Source of the DNA: Deltaproteobacteria bacterium
Lineage (GTDB): Bacteria; Desulfobacterota; Desulfobulbia; Desulfobulbales; BM004
Direction of reading: 5' to 3'
NCBI GenBank assembly: GCA_019312685.1
Contig: JAFDCR010000024.1
Location: 1-8,205, forward strand
Length of the DNA: 8,205 bases
In this document: positions 1 to 5,864 of the stretch, in pieces
How the letters are laid out: every line of letters begins with the position of its first letter
Position numbering within the stretch: position 1 is the first letter of the stretch
Program-made: the position numbers and the translations under genes
The notes under the pieces: model-generated
Seen by the model: only the letters and a program-made list of their open reading frames with translations
Databases searched by the model: none
What the model was told of the DNA's origin: nothing

Positions 1-1131
1 ACCTTTGTTGATAACCCGCCGCAAGCGTTCAGAACCTCCATCCGGTGCAATTGCTACGCTTTTAAGATTACTTTGACCCAGTAGATCCGTTAACGAGGAA
101 CTGATTATGTCTGCCCGCAGGGAGGAAAATGATAGAGAGCATGATTTGTCAGCCAGGTAATCAGCGATGCTGGAGACATCTTCTGGCTGCGCCATTTCCA
201 TTCCCAGAAGTCCGATTCGTGAGCAGCCAGACGGTCTGGAAGCAACAGCATTAATGATAGTTTCTGCTTTCCAGAGGCGGGGCGGGCGGTAAATATAACC
301 GGCTGCGCAGAATCTGCAGCCGCGGCTGCAGCCCCGACCGAGTTCCGTCATGAACAGATCTGAAAATTCAGCCGCCGGAGAGAGTATTTTTGAATGGGAG
401 GCCAAGTCTCCCGGTGAATCCATGATGATTTTTTTTATTCTGGCCGGAACCGCAGGGCTATCACCTACGGGTCCGGTTGTCACCAGCCTGCCATCTTCAT
501 TGTATTCCGTTTTATAAAGGGAGGGGACATAGCAGCCGGGGATTCCGGTGGCCGCCTTTAATAGTAAGCTGTTTTTATCCTTCCCTATGCCGGTCTTTAA
601 AAGTGACATAACCTGCGGCAGGATCGGCTCCGCCTCACCAATAATAAAAAGATCAACAAAGAAGGCCAGAGGTTCAGGATTCATAAACGCGGTCACGCCT
701 CCGGCAACTACGAGAGGTTGGTCACCTGCAGCAAGGGCAGATATATTTTCGCTCTTTTTCGCTCTTTGGGCAGCCGGAGAAGGTATGCCCGCAAGTTCAA
801 GGAGCAATACCAGATTGCGGTAATCCTGTTCAAAACTGACTGAAAAGAAGAGGAAGGGAAAATCAGCAAGCGGTCTGCCCGATTCCACAGACAAGGGCAT
901 AGTGGCTGATTCGGGCAGAAAGACTCTTTCGGCAACGACAGAATAGTCCCGGTTCAGGAGGTGATAAACAAGCTGGAAGCCTAGGTTGGACATACCCAAT
1001 GAGTAATTATTCGGGTAGATGAGGGCTACGGGAATTTTATTTTTCCATTTCTTTTTAATGCTTCCTTTTTCAATGGAAAGGTAATCATGCTTGCCGGTTG
1101 TCCCAGCTTTTAATTTTGAATTCCGGCCCAT
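1..1131 (-). CDS. B12-binding-like radical SAM protein, 3' end outside the window
   Basis: I translated this frame by hand from the minus strand. It is open from an ATG at 1131 to the left edge (377 codons, no stop reached). Residues about 33-175 form a Rossmann-like domain of the type found in front of radical SAM domains: an N-terminal strand followed by YPNNYSLGMSNLGFQ (39-53), then PLVVAGG (139-145), NPEP (151-154) and IIGEAE (163-168). The radical SAM cluster motif CSRGCRFC gives Cys268, Cys272 and Cys275 for a [4Fe-4S] cluster, inside ELGRGCSRGCRFCAAGYIYR. Near the edge, APDGGSERLRRVINKG matches the family's usual APE.GS.RLR..NKG block. The style resembles the uncharacterised TIGR03960-type radical SAM family. 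The cobalamin-binding DxHxxG motif is not visible, so B12 binding is doubtful. The substrate is unknown. The start is the first in-frame ATG after stops near 1210. It has no clear Shine-Dalgarno sequence, so the exact start is uncertain. Confidence 0.88.
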   Translation of the reverse strand, partial: MGRNSKLKAGTTGKHDYLSIEKGSIKKKWKNKIPVALIYPNNYSLGMSNLGFQLVYHLLNRDYSVVAERVFLPESATMPLSVESGRPLADFPFLFFSVSFEQDYRNLVLLLELAGIPSPAAQRAKKSENISALAAGDQPLVVAGGVTAFMNPEPLAFFVDLFIIGEAEPILPQVMSLLKTGIGKDKNSLLLKAATGIPGCYVPSLYKTEYNEDGRLVTTGPVGDSPAVPARIKKIIMDSPGDLASHSKILSPAAEFSDLFMTELGRGCSRGCRFCAAGYIYRPPRLWKAETIINAVASRPSGCSRIGLLGMEMAQPEDVSSIADYLADKSCSLSFSSLRADIISSSLTDLLGQSNLKSVAIAPDGGSERLRRVINKG

Positions 1132-1143
1132 AAATACGGCTTT

Positions 1144-1231
1144 ATCATTAAGAATGGCTGCTTTTTTATTATATTGTGTGGAATAGAAAATTGAGATCCA
1201 GCCCAGGTTAAATTATGTGGTTCTTAATGAT
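1144..1231. repeat. 11-bp perfect inverted repeat flanking the putative promoter
   Basis: ATCATTAAGAA at 1144-1154 is the exact reverse complement of TTCTTAATGAT at 1221-1231, with 66 bp between. The arms bracket the TATAAT at 1168-1173. The left arm lies just upstream of the radical SAM start codon at 1131. The arms could be paired operator half-sites or a long-range hairpin. They are AT-rich, so chance is possible. Confidence 0.35.
1168..1173 (-). promoter_or_regulatory. Putative -10 element for the radical SAM gene
   Basis: On the minus strand the hexamer TATAAT is a perfect sigma-70 -10 match, about 37 bp upstream of the ATG at 1131. This would give a short leader of roughly 30 nt. No good -35 hexamer sits 16-18 bp upstream (the best is about TCTCAA), so the call rests mainly on the -10. 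A separate promoter is expected here because a strong terminator at 1399-1433 separates this gene from ftsZ. Confidence 0.35.
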
Positions 1232-1233
1232 TC

Positions 1234-1359
1234 TCAGGTTTTTGAGTATTCTTGAAGATTGCCGCTGAACAAAAACTGGACTCCCGCCTGCGCGGGAGTG
1301 ACAGTGTTGTATGGTTTGTCATCCCCGCGGAGGCGGGGATCCAGGTTATCAAAACCTGA
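1234..1359. repeat. Outer 9-bp inverted repeat enclosing the palindromic pair
   Basis: TCAGGTTTT at 1234-1242 is the exact reverse complement of AAAACCTGA at 1351-1359. The two arms enclose the whole head-to-head palindromic pair, giving a nested unit of 126 bp. No target-site duplication is obvious at its ends. It may mark the borders of a small non-autonomous element, or it may be chance. Confidence 0.3.
1276..1344. repeat. Pair of inverted palindromic repeats (REPIN/BIME-like)
   Basis: Two 28-bp units, 1276-1303 and 1317-1344, lie head to head with 13 bp between them. Each folds into an 8-bp stem with a 4-nt loop: 1280-1287/1292-1299 and 1321-1328/1333-1340. The cores are of the CCCGC..GCGGG type, with TGTCA and TCCAG at the outer flanks of the palindrome. 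After inverting one unit, 23 of 28 positions agree. Four of the five differences are two compensatory base-pair swaps in the stem, and the fifth is in the loop. This resembles REP-type intergenic repeats, and in a general way the Neisseria dRS3 palindrome, which are scattered through many proteobacterial genomes. Copy number in this genome cannot be seen from one window. A further small hairpin, CAGGTT/AACCTG (1342-1347/1353-1358), directly follows. Confidence 0.8.
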
Positions 1360-1398
1360 AAATAGTTTATAGCCACTTTAAATATAAATTATATCTTT

Positions 1399-1433
1399 AA
1401 AAAAAAGATGCGGGCATATCATACCCGCATCTT
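1399..1433 (-). terminator. Rho-independent terminator of the dcw/ftsZ transcript
   Basis: On the minus strand a perfect 10-bp stem (1424-1433 pairing with 1405-1414, core GATGCGGG/CCCGCATC) closes a 9-nt loop. The distal arm runs directly into eight U residues (complement of A1399-A1406). It lies 74 bp past the ftsZ stop codon. The plus strand lacks a comparable T run, so it works in the ftsZ direction. It ends the cluster transcript before the radical SAM gene. Confidence 0.9.
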
Positions 1434-1461
1434 CATTATTTGAAACTATATTAACCATTTC

Positions 1462-1472
1462 AGGGGAGAGAA
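1462..1472 (-). promoter_or_regulatory. ftsZ 3' UTR segment complementary to the ftsZ ribosome-binding site
   Basis: In the ftsZ transcript this segment reads UUCUCUCCCCU. It is perfectly complementary over 11 nt to AGGGGAGAGAA at 2705-2715, which contains the whole ftsZ Shine-Dalgarno sequence. It lies between the ftsZ stop codon and the terminator. A regulatory role is only inferred, because pyrimidine-rich segments can pair with purine-rich ribosome-binding sites by chance. Confidence 0.3.
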
Positions 1473-1507
1473 GGCAATATAATCTCAAATCTTAATATGA
1501 ACCCGGT

Positions 1508-2701
1508 TTAGTCGGCAGCCTGTCGCAAGTAGGTCGGAGTCTCCAGTTCGTTTTCGTCCAGAGTATTGGGAAACGGCAGTGTCTGTTTTCTGACAATACC
1601 TGGGTTACGACGATTGAAAGTTCTGTTCTGCTTGGCAGACGAAGAGGTGTTTGAAGAAATTTTCGCGTCAGGAGCGGTTTCCTCTTCTGGCGGCTGATTT
1701 TTGGTCACAGCCTGTATGGGTCTTTTAATGGTTTCTGCTTCCAACATACCCGTTACTCCTGTTGCAATAACCGTAACTCTCATTTCATCCTTGAGGCTTT
1801 CATCAAAAAGTGCACCGACAATTATATTTGCATCCTCATGCGCCTTTTGTGATATCAGACTTGATGCTTCCATGAATTCATTCATTGTCAGGGACTCTTC
1901 TGAGGCCGAAATATTTATCAAAACGCCTTTGGCCCCATCTATCCCCGCATCCTGTAAGAGGGGGTTGTCAATGGCGCGTTTTGCCGCCTCGATTGCCCGG
2001 TTTTCGCCTACTCCGACACCGGCTCCCATCAAGGCGGGCCCCACTTCCTTCATCACCGCACGCAGGTCGGCAAAGTCAACATTCATATGCCCGGGCAGGT
2101 TAATCAGGTCGGTGATCCCTTTCACAGCCTGCAGCAGGACCTCGTCAGCCTTTTTCATCATATCCATGAGCTTGCTGCCTTTCTGCATAATGGTAAGAAG
2201 ACGGTCATTAGGGATCGTGATAATAGTATCAACATGCTTCTTTAATTCCTTCCAACCCTCCTCAGCCTTTTTCATCCTTGCCTTAGCCTCAAAAAAGAAG
2301 GGCTTGGTAACAACCGCCACGGTAAGCGCGCCTAGTTCCTTGCTGAGTTTGGCCACTACAGGTGCGCCGCCGGTGCCGGTGCCGCCTCCCAGGCCAGCGG
2401 TGATAAATACCATGTCGGCTCCTTTCAGGACCCCGCGAATCTCCTCAAGACTTTCCAGGGCTGCCTCTTTACCCCTTTCCGGGTCTGCACCGGCACCAAG
2501 ACCCTTTGTTATTCCCGGGCCAAGCTGCAGACAGACATCAGCCCTGGAATTTTCCAAGGCCTGAATATCTGTATTGGCAGCGATGAATTCAATCCCCCTG
2601 AGTTGATTGTCCACCATGGTATTAACGGCATTGCCGCCACCACCTCCTATACCGACAACCCTGATTCTGGCTATTGATTCTTCCGCCATTCTGAATTCCA
2701 T
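1508..2701 (-). CDS. ftsZ: Cell division protein FtsZ (tubulin-like GTPase)
   Basis: FtsZ polymerises with GTP into the cytoplasmic Z ring at mid-cell and recruits the divisome. The 397-aa product has the family's normal length and layout. The N-terminal nucleotide-binding loop VGIGGGGGNAVN is at 16-27. The tubulin signature GGGTGTG (105-111) lies inside TAGLGGGTGTGGAP. The T7 catalytic loop NVDFAD (207-212) supplies the acidic residues that act on GTP in the neighbouring subunit. A C-terminal domain runs to about 325, followed by a low-complexity linker (about 330-380). The conserved tail ETPTYLRQAAD (387-397) is the peptide that docks on FtsA and other tethers. The ATG at 2701 is preceded by GGGGAG seven bases upstream, which favours it over a second in-frame ATG at 2689 (MAEES). 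It is last in the cluster, 95 bp after ftsA, with a strong terminator downstream. Confidence 0.98.
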   Translation of the reverse strand: MEFRMAEESIARIRVVGIGGGGGNAVNTMVDNQLRGIEFIAANTDIQALENSRADVCLQLGPGITKGLGAGADPERGKEAALESLEEIRGVLKGADMVFITAGLGGGTGTGGAPVVAKLSKELGALTVAVVTKPFFFEAKARMKKAEEGWKELKKHVDTIITIPNDRLLTIMQKGSKLMDMMKKADEVLLQAVKGITDLINLPGHMNVDFADLRAVMKEVGPALMGAGVGVGENRAIEAAKRAIDNPLLQDAGIDGAKGVLINISASEESLTMNEFMEASSLISQKAHEDANIIVGALFDESLKDEMRVTVIATGVTGMLEAETIKRPIQAVTKNQPPEEETAPDAKISSNTSSSAKQNRTFNRRNPGIVRKQTLPFPNTLDENELETPTYLRQAAD

Positions 2702-2708
2702 TTTTTCT

Positions 2709-2714
2709 CTCCCC
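2709..2714 (-). promoter_or_regulatory. Strong ftsZ Shine-Dalgarno sequence
   Basis: GGGGAG ends seven bases before the ATG at 2701 and fixes that start. It sits in the 95-bp ftsA-ftsZ gap (2702-2796), whose upstream part is very AT-rich (T-run then ATAAACAAAAAATAA, about 2724-2746). No terminator is visible in the gap. A TATAAA at 2734-2739 could be a -10, but no matching -35 is present, so I do not call a promoter. Strong independent initiation fits the high FtsZ level cells need relative to FtsA and FtsQ. Confidence 0.75.
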
Positions 2715-2796
2715 TTTCTTCTGTTATTTTTTGTTTATAAAAAAACTTTTCTGCCGGTTGTTATTTGCCCATGACCAATTATCCCTATTGAAAAAT

Positions 2797-4029
2797 TCAC
2801 ATGTTATTGCTGAACCAGCTTTTGACCTTCCCGACTATTCCGCCGATCGCCTTTTTCCCGGGCACCCGCCATTTTTTGCCGGAGGCATGCCTGCTGGCAT
2901 AAATTACCAGCCCGACGCCAGTCGCGTTCTGCGGAGAATTTATAATTTCCGGTGCTTCATGGATGCCGCGTGGATATCCTATTCTGACCGGCAGGTCAAA
3001 AATCTGTTCGGCAAGATCGACGATATTCTCCAGAAGGGCGGTGCCGCCGGAAATCACGACACCTGCGTTCAGACGGTCTTTGTATGAGGAATCTATCATC
3101 TCCTGATTCAGGATTATTAGCATTTCCTCAATGCGCGGTTCCAGGATTTCACCCATAATTTTCTGCTTTACCTTTCTGGGTTTTCTGTCTCCGACAGTAG
3201 GTACTTCTATTACATTGTCACCGTCTATCATGGAGGTGAGGGCGGAACCGTAAAGATTTTTCAAACGTTCGGCCTCCTGGAAGGGAGTGCGCAATCCGAC
3301 GGACAGATCGTTAGTCAGGTTGTTTCCGCCAAGTCCGAGTTCATACGTATGCTTGATTGTACCGCCGGAAAAAATGGCCAGGTCGGAGGTACCCCCGCCG
3401 ATATCAAGCAGACCGACTCCCAGGTCCATTTCTTCCCTTGAGAGTACTGCATTGGCTGATGCCAGGGATTCAAGGACAATATCCGCTACTTCGAGACCGG
3501 CCCGGTTGCAGCACATGACCAGGTTATGGATGGATGTCGTATCGCCTGTTACAATGTGGACGTTAGTCACCAGCCTGACTCCTGTCATTCCAAGGGGATC
3601 CTGAATGCCGGTGTGGTCGTCTACCATAAATTCCTGGGGCAGAACGTGGATGATCTGCTGATTCTGTGAGAGGTTGACAGCCCTGGCGGCATCAATAACC
3701 CGATCAATATCATCCTGGCGTATTTCACGGTTTTTGATCCCGACTATACCGGGGCTGTTAAAGCCTTTGATGTGACTGCCTGCAATTCCGACACAGACGG
3801 TATTGATTTCGCAGCCGGCCATTTCCTCCGCCTGGTCAACCGCCATACGGATGGAGTGCACCGTGCTTTCAATATTGACTACAACACCCTTTTTCAGACC
3901 TATGGAAGGATGGGTGCCGATTCCGATAATTTCAATTTTCTCCTCGAACACTTCGCCGATGACAGCACAGATTTTTGTCGTGCCGACATCCAGGCCAACT
4001 ATCAGCTCTCCACGATGTTTTTTTTCCAT
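2797..4029 (-). CDS. ftsA: Cell division protein FtsA (actin-like Z-ring membrane tether)
   Basis: FtsA is an actin/Hsp70-fold ATP-binding protein that anchors FtsZ filaments to the inner membrane and signals to later divisome proteins. The 410-aa product is of normal length. Phosphate-1 motif VGLDVGTTKI is at 11-20. The FtsA-specific 1C (SHS2-like) region spans roughly 85-165, including HVLPQEFMVDD (128-138). Phosphate-2 LLDIGGGTSDLAIF is at 207-220, and the adenosine motif GVVISGGTALL at 323-333. The tail GGIVGKVKSWFSNNM (396-410) fits the amphipathic membrane-targeting helix, followed by a short polar end. The start ATG has GAGGA at 4038-4042, eight bases upstream, embedded in the last codons of ftsQ. 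The gap to ftsQ is 5 bp, so translation is probably coupled. Confidence 0.97.
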   Translation of the reverse strand: MEKKHRGELIVGLDVGTTKICAVIGEVFEEKIEIIGIGTHPSIGLKKGVVVNIESTVHSIRMAVDQAEEMAGCEINTVCVGIAGSHIKGFNSPGIVGIKNREIRQDDIDRVIDAARAVNLSQNQQIIHVLPQEFMVDDHTGIQDPLGMTGVRLVTNVHIVTGDTTSIHNLVMCCNRAGLEVADIVLESLASANAVLSREEMDLGVGLLDIGGGTSDLAIFSGGTIKHTYELGLGGNNLTNDLSVGLRTPFQEAERLKNLYGSALTSMIDGDNVIEVPTVGDRKPRKVKQKIMGEILEPRIEEMLIILNQEMIDSSYKDRLNAGVVISGGTALLENIVDLAEQIFDLPVRIGYPRGIHEAPEIINSPQNATGVGLVIYASRHASGKKWRVPGKKAIGGIVGKVKSWFSNNM

Positions 4030-4034
4030 TTAAA

Positions 4035-4892
4035 TCATCCTCGATGGGTCATGTCGGATTCAGTCTTGCCTACAAGAACGGTGTCTTCCTGGTAGTCCAT
4101 CCGTATATAAGAAACCTTGGAAAATTCCTTTGTTTTATAGAGATCTCTCAGCACCTTGACTAGACGGTAGTATCCTTTTGAAATGTCACCATCTGTTCCC
4201 ATATGGATCGGAAAGGGTTTTTCAAGAAGATAGAGAAGTAAACCGTTATCCGGGTTGATGGGGATTTCAGAAATATTCTGTTCGGGAAGGATGGAGTTTT
4301 TTCCGGATGCCAATTGCAGCAGTTGCATGACATCAACGAGGACGGCCGGTATCTCGGCGGCCTGGTTCGCATGCATAGGGATATTTTCAAGTCCTGTGAC
4401 AACAGGGAAATCAAGCTCCTGATCAGGACCTGCTGAAGCAATGATCCGGCCCCTGTTATCAAGGTAGAAAAGCCCGCTCTCCCTGTTCAGCAGCGCAACC
4501 GGTTTCTTTTCTTTTATGTTGATCAACAGCTGGTTTGGCCAGCTACGGGTCACCTCTGCTCCGGCAATCCAGGGATGGCTTTTCAGGAGAGATTGTACCT
4601 GGTGTATGTTTATGGCCAGAAGGTTGGAGTGAATATCAATATTGCTTAAAACCGAAATCTGTTTATTGCTTACCATCTTGTTGCCGTCGATTTTCATGGA
4701 GGTTATCTGGAAGAAATCGCTGCGGCATAATTTCTGATAAACCTCTTCAGCAATGAAGCAACTAACCAGTAGGAACAGGAAGCCGAGCAGGGATCTGACA
4801 AACAGTTTGTTTTTCAAGATGTGGGCAAGCGTGGCCCCCCTGCCTGTCCTCAATATTTTACTTTTAACTCTTGCTCTTAGTTGCATATTCAT
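4035..4892 (-). CDS. ftsQ: Cell division protein FtsQ (POTRA-domain divisome protein)
   Basis: FtsQ is a single-pass inner-membrane protein whose periplasmic part joins FtsB/FtsL and links the Z ring to septal peptidoglycan synthesis. The 285-aa product has a basic cytoplasmic tail (1-30, many Arg/Lys) and one hydrophobic segment at about 33-50 (SLLGFLFLLVSCFI). A POTRA-like domain follows at about 60-130, with FFQITSMKIDGN, the family's HPWI motif (106-109) in KSHPWIAGAEVTRSWPN, and IKEKKPVAL. The FtsQ beta-domain runs from about 131 to 275, including FYLDNRGRII and DFPVVTG. Sequence conservation is low, as usual for FtsQ, but topology and position between murB and ftsA make the call firm. 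It starts 3 bp after the murB stop. A second ATG at 4886 (residue 3) is better spaced from a weak AGG at 4895-4897, so the true start may be two codons later. Confidence 0.93.
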   Translation of the reverse strand: MNMQLRARVKSKILRTGRGATLAHILKNKLFVRSLLGFLFLLVSCFIAEEVYQKLCRSDFFQITSMKIDGNKMVSNKQISVLSNIDIHSNLLAINIHQVQSLLKSHPWIAGAEVTRSWPNQLLINIKEKKPVALLNRESGLFYLDNRGRIIASAGPDQELDFPVVTGLENIPMHANQAAEIPAVLVDVMQLLQLASGKNSILPEQNISEIPINPDNGLLLYLLEKPFPIHMGTDGDISKGYYRLVKVLRDLYKTKEFSKVSYIRMDYQEDTVLVGKTESDMTHRG

Positions 4893-4895
4893 AAC

Positions 4896-5837
4896 CTATA
4901 TCCCGGACCCTAAAATATGGACTTCCGGTTCGAGTTTTATGCCGAACCTCTCATAGACCTTGTCCTGTACCAGCAGCATGAGTTCAAGGATTTCAGCGGC
5001 AGAAGCATTTCCGGTATTAATTATGAAGTTGGCATGTTTTTCTGAAATTTTAGCCCCGCCGATCGAATATCCTTTCAGGCCCGCCTCGTCAATCAAGCGG
5101 CCGGCCGAGTGCTCCGGTGGATTTTTAAAAAAGGAACCTGCACTGAGTTCGTTGACCGGCTGATTTTTTTTGCGTAATTCCTGGAATCTGCTGCAGGCCG
5201 CTTTTATTTCTTCTTGGGTGTTGATCGTCAGCTTCAAACAGGCGTAAAGTAAAATGGTATCACGTTTCATTCCCCAGCCGCGGTATGTGAGGTCAAGGCC
5301 ATCCCTTTGTACTTCATGTACTTCACCCTTGCCATTCATGATGATTACAGAATCCAGCAGGTCTCCGATTTCATACCCCCAGGCTCCGGCGTTCATAACG
5401 ACCGCCCCGCCTAAACTTCCGGGAATGCCGACCGCAAATTCCAGGCCGGATAATGAATTTGCAGTGCAGTAGTTAACGGCTTTGGCCAGTGAACATCCGC
5501 CTCCTACGCGGATGAAAACATGGTTTTCTGCCTGGTCCTGAAGATCAAAGAGCTTTTCAATGCCGGTGAATTTGCCTTCCAGCATAATTGTGACGCCGGG
5601 CAGTCCCTTGTCGGGAACCAGGATGTTGCTGCCGCGGCCTATAATCCACCAGCTGATTTCATTTTCCTTCAGCCATTTTATCAAACCCGTAAGTTCGTCG
5701 ATATCCGTAGCAGTGATAACAGCTTCAGCTGGACCGCCTACTTTAAGGGTTGAATATTGTGACATGGGCTTATTCCACAATATTTCTCCTTTCCAGAACC
5801 GGTAAAGGTTTTTTTTATGCGAATTGAGGGATACCAT
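4896..5837 (-). CDS. murB: UDP-N-acetylenolpyruvoylglucosamine reductase MurB
   Basis: MurB is the cytosolic FAD enzyme that uses NADPH to reduce UDP-GlcNAc-enolpyruvate to UDP-MurNAc, the substrate of MurC next door. The 313-aa length and lack of an extra insertion fit the short type II class. FAD-domain motifs are STLKVGGPAE (29-38), IIGRGSNILVPDKG (65-78) and GLEFAVGIPGSLGG (131-144) followed by MNAGAWG. The proton-donor serine is Ser235 in AGSFFKNP (233-240). The C-terminal LEPEV (302-306) carries the conserved catalytic-site glutamate. The usual YRxS motif reads YRGW (185-188). The ATG at 5837 has only a weak Shine-Dalgarno sequence and sits 27 bp after murC. A strong AGGAG (5786-5790) precedes an in-frame TTG at 5780, but starting there would drop family-typical residues (WKGEI), so I keep 5837. 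Confidence 0.96.
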   Translation of the reverse strand: MVSLNSHKKNLYRFWKGEILWNKPMSQYSTLKVGGPAEAVITATDIDELTGLIKWLKENEISWWIIGRGSNILVPDKGLPGVTIMLEGKFTGIEKLFDLQDQAENHVFIRVGGGCSLAKAVNYCTANSLSGLEFAVGIPGSLGGAVVMNAGAWGYEIGDLLDSVIIMNGKGEVHEVQRDGLDLTYRGWGMKRDTILLYACLKLTINTQEEIKAACSRFQELRKKNQPVNELSAGSFFKNPPEHSAGRLIDEAGLKGYSIGGAKISEKHANFIINTGNASAAEILELMLLVQDKVYERFGIKLEPEVHILGSGI

Positions 5838-5864
5838 CTCATGCTGCTCGTAAGTTCTTGCGGG

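Noticed and set aside
548..823. Plus-strand 91-codon open frame
   Set aside because: Antisense to the radical SAM gene, with no motif, no convincing ribosome-binding site and no conserved context.
708..935. Minus-strand 75-codon open frame
   Set aside because: It overlaps the radical SAM gene in another frame; the radical SAM frame is continuous and carries the conserved motifs, so this is a shadow.
1276..1344. Palindromic pair as a CRISPR fragment or a second terminator
   Set aside because: Only two units in inverted orientation with a 13-bp spacer, and no run of T residues after either stem, so neither a CRISPR array nor an intrinsic terminator fits.
1462..1511. Plus-strand AGGGGAGAG as a ribosome-binding site for a small plus-strand gene
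   Set aside because: The next ATG (1497) is too far away and is followed by a stop after four codons; the pairing with the ftsZ leader is the more interesting property of this segment.
1701..2564. Plus-strand 287-codon open frame opposite ftsZ
   Set aside because: It lies wholly inside ftsZ on the opposite strand, has a low-complexity Ser/Pro/Arg-rich translation without recognisable motifs, and arises from the codon bias of ftsZ.
2734..2762. Sigma-70 promoter upstream of ftsZ
   Set aside because: TATAAA is present, but the hexamers 16-18 bp upstream (such as AACAAC) match the -35 consensus poorly; left as a possibility only.
2731..3087. Plus-strand 118-codon open frame across the ftsA 3' end and the ftsA-ftsZ gap
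   Set aside because: Mostly antisense to conserved ftsA codons, and its translation shows no family signature.
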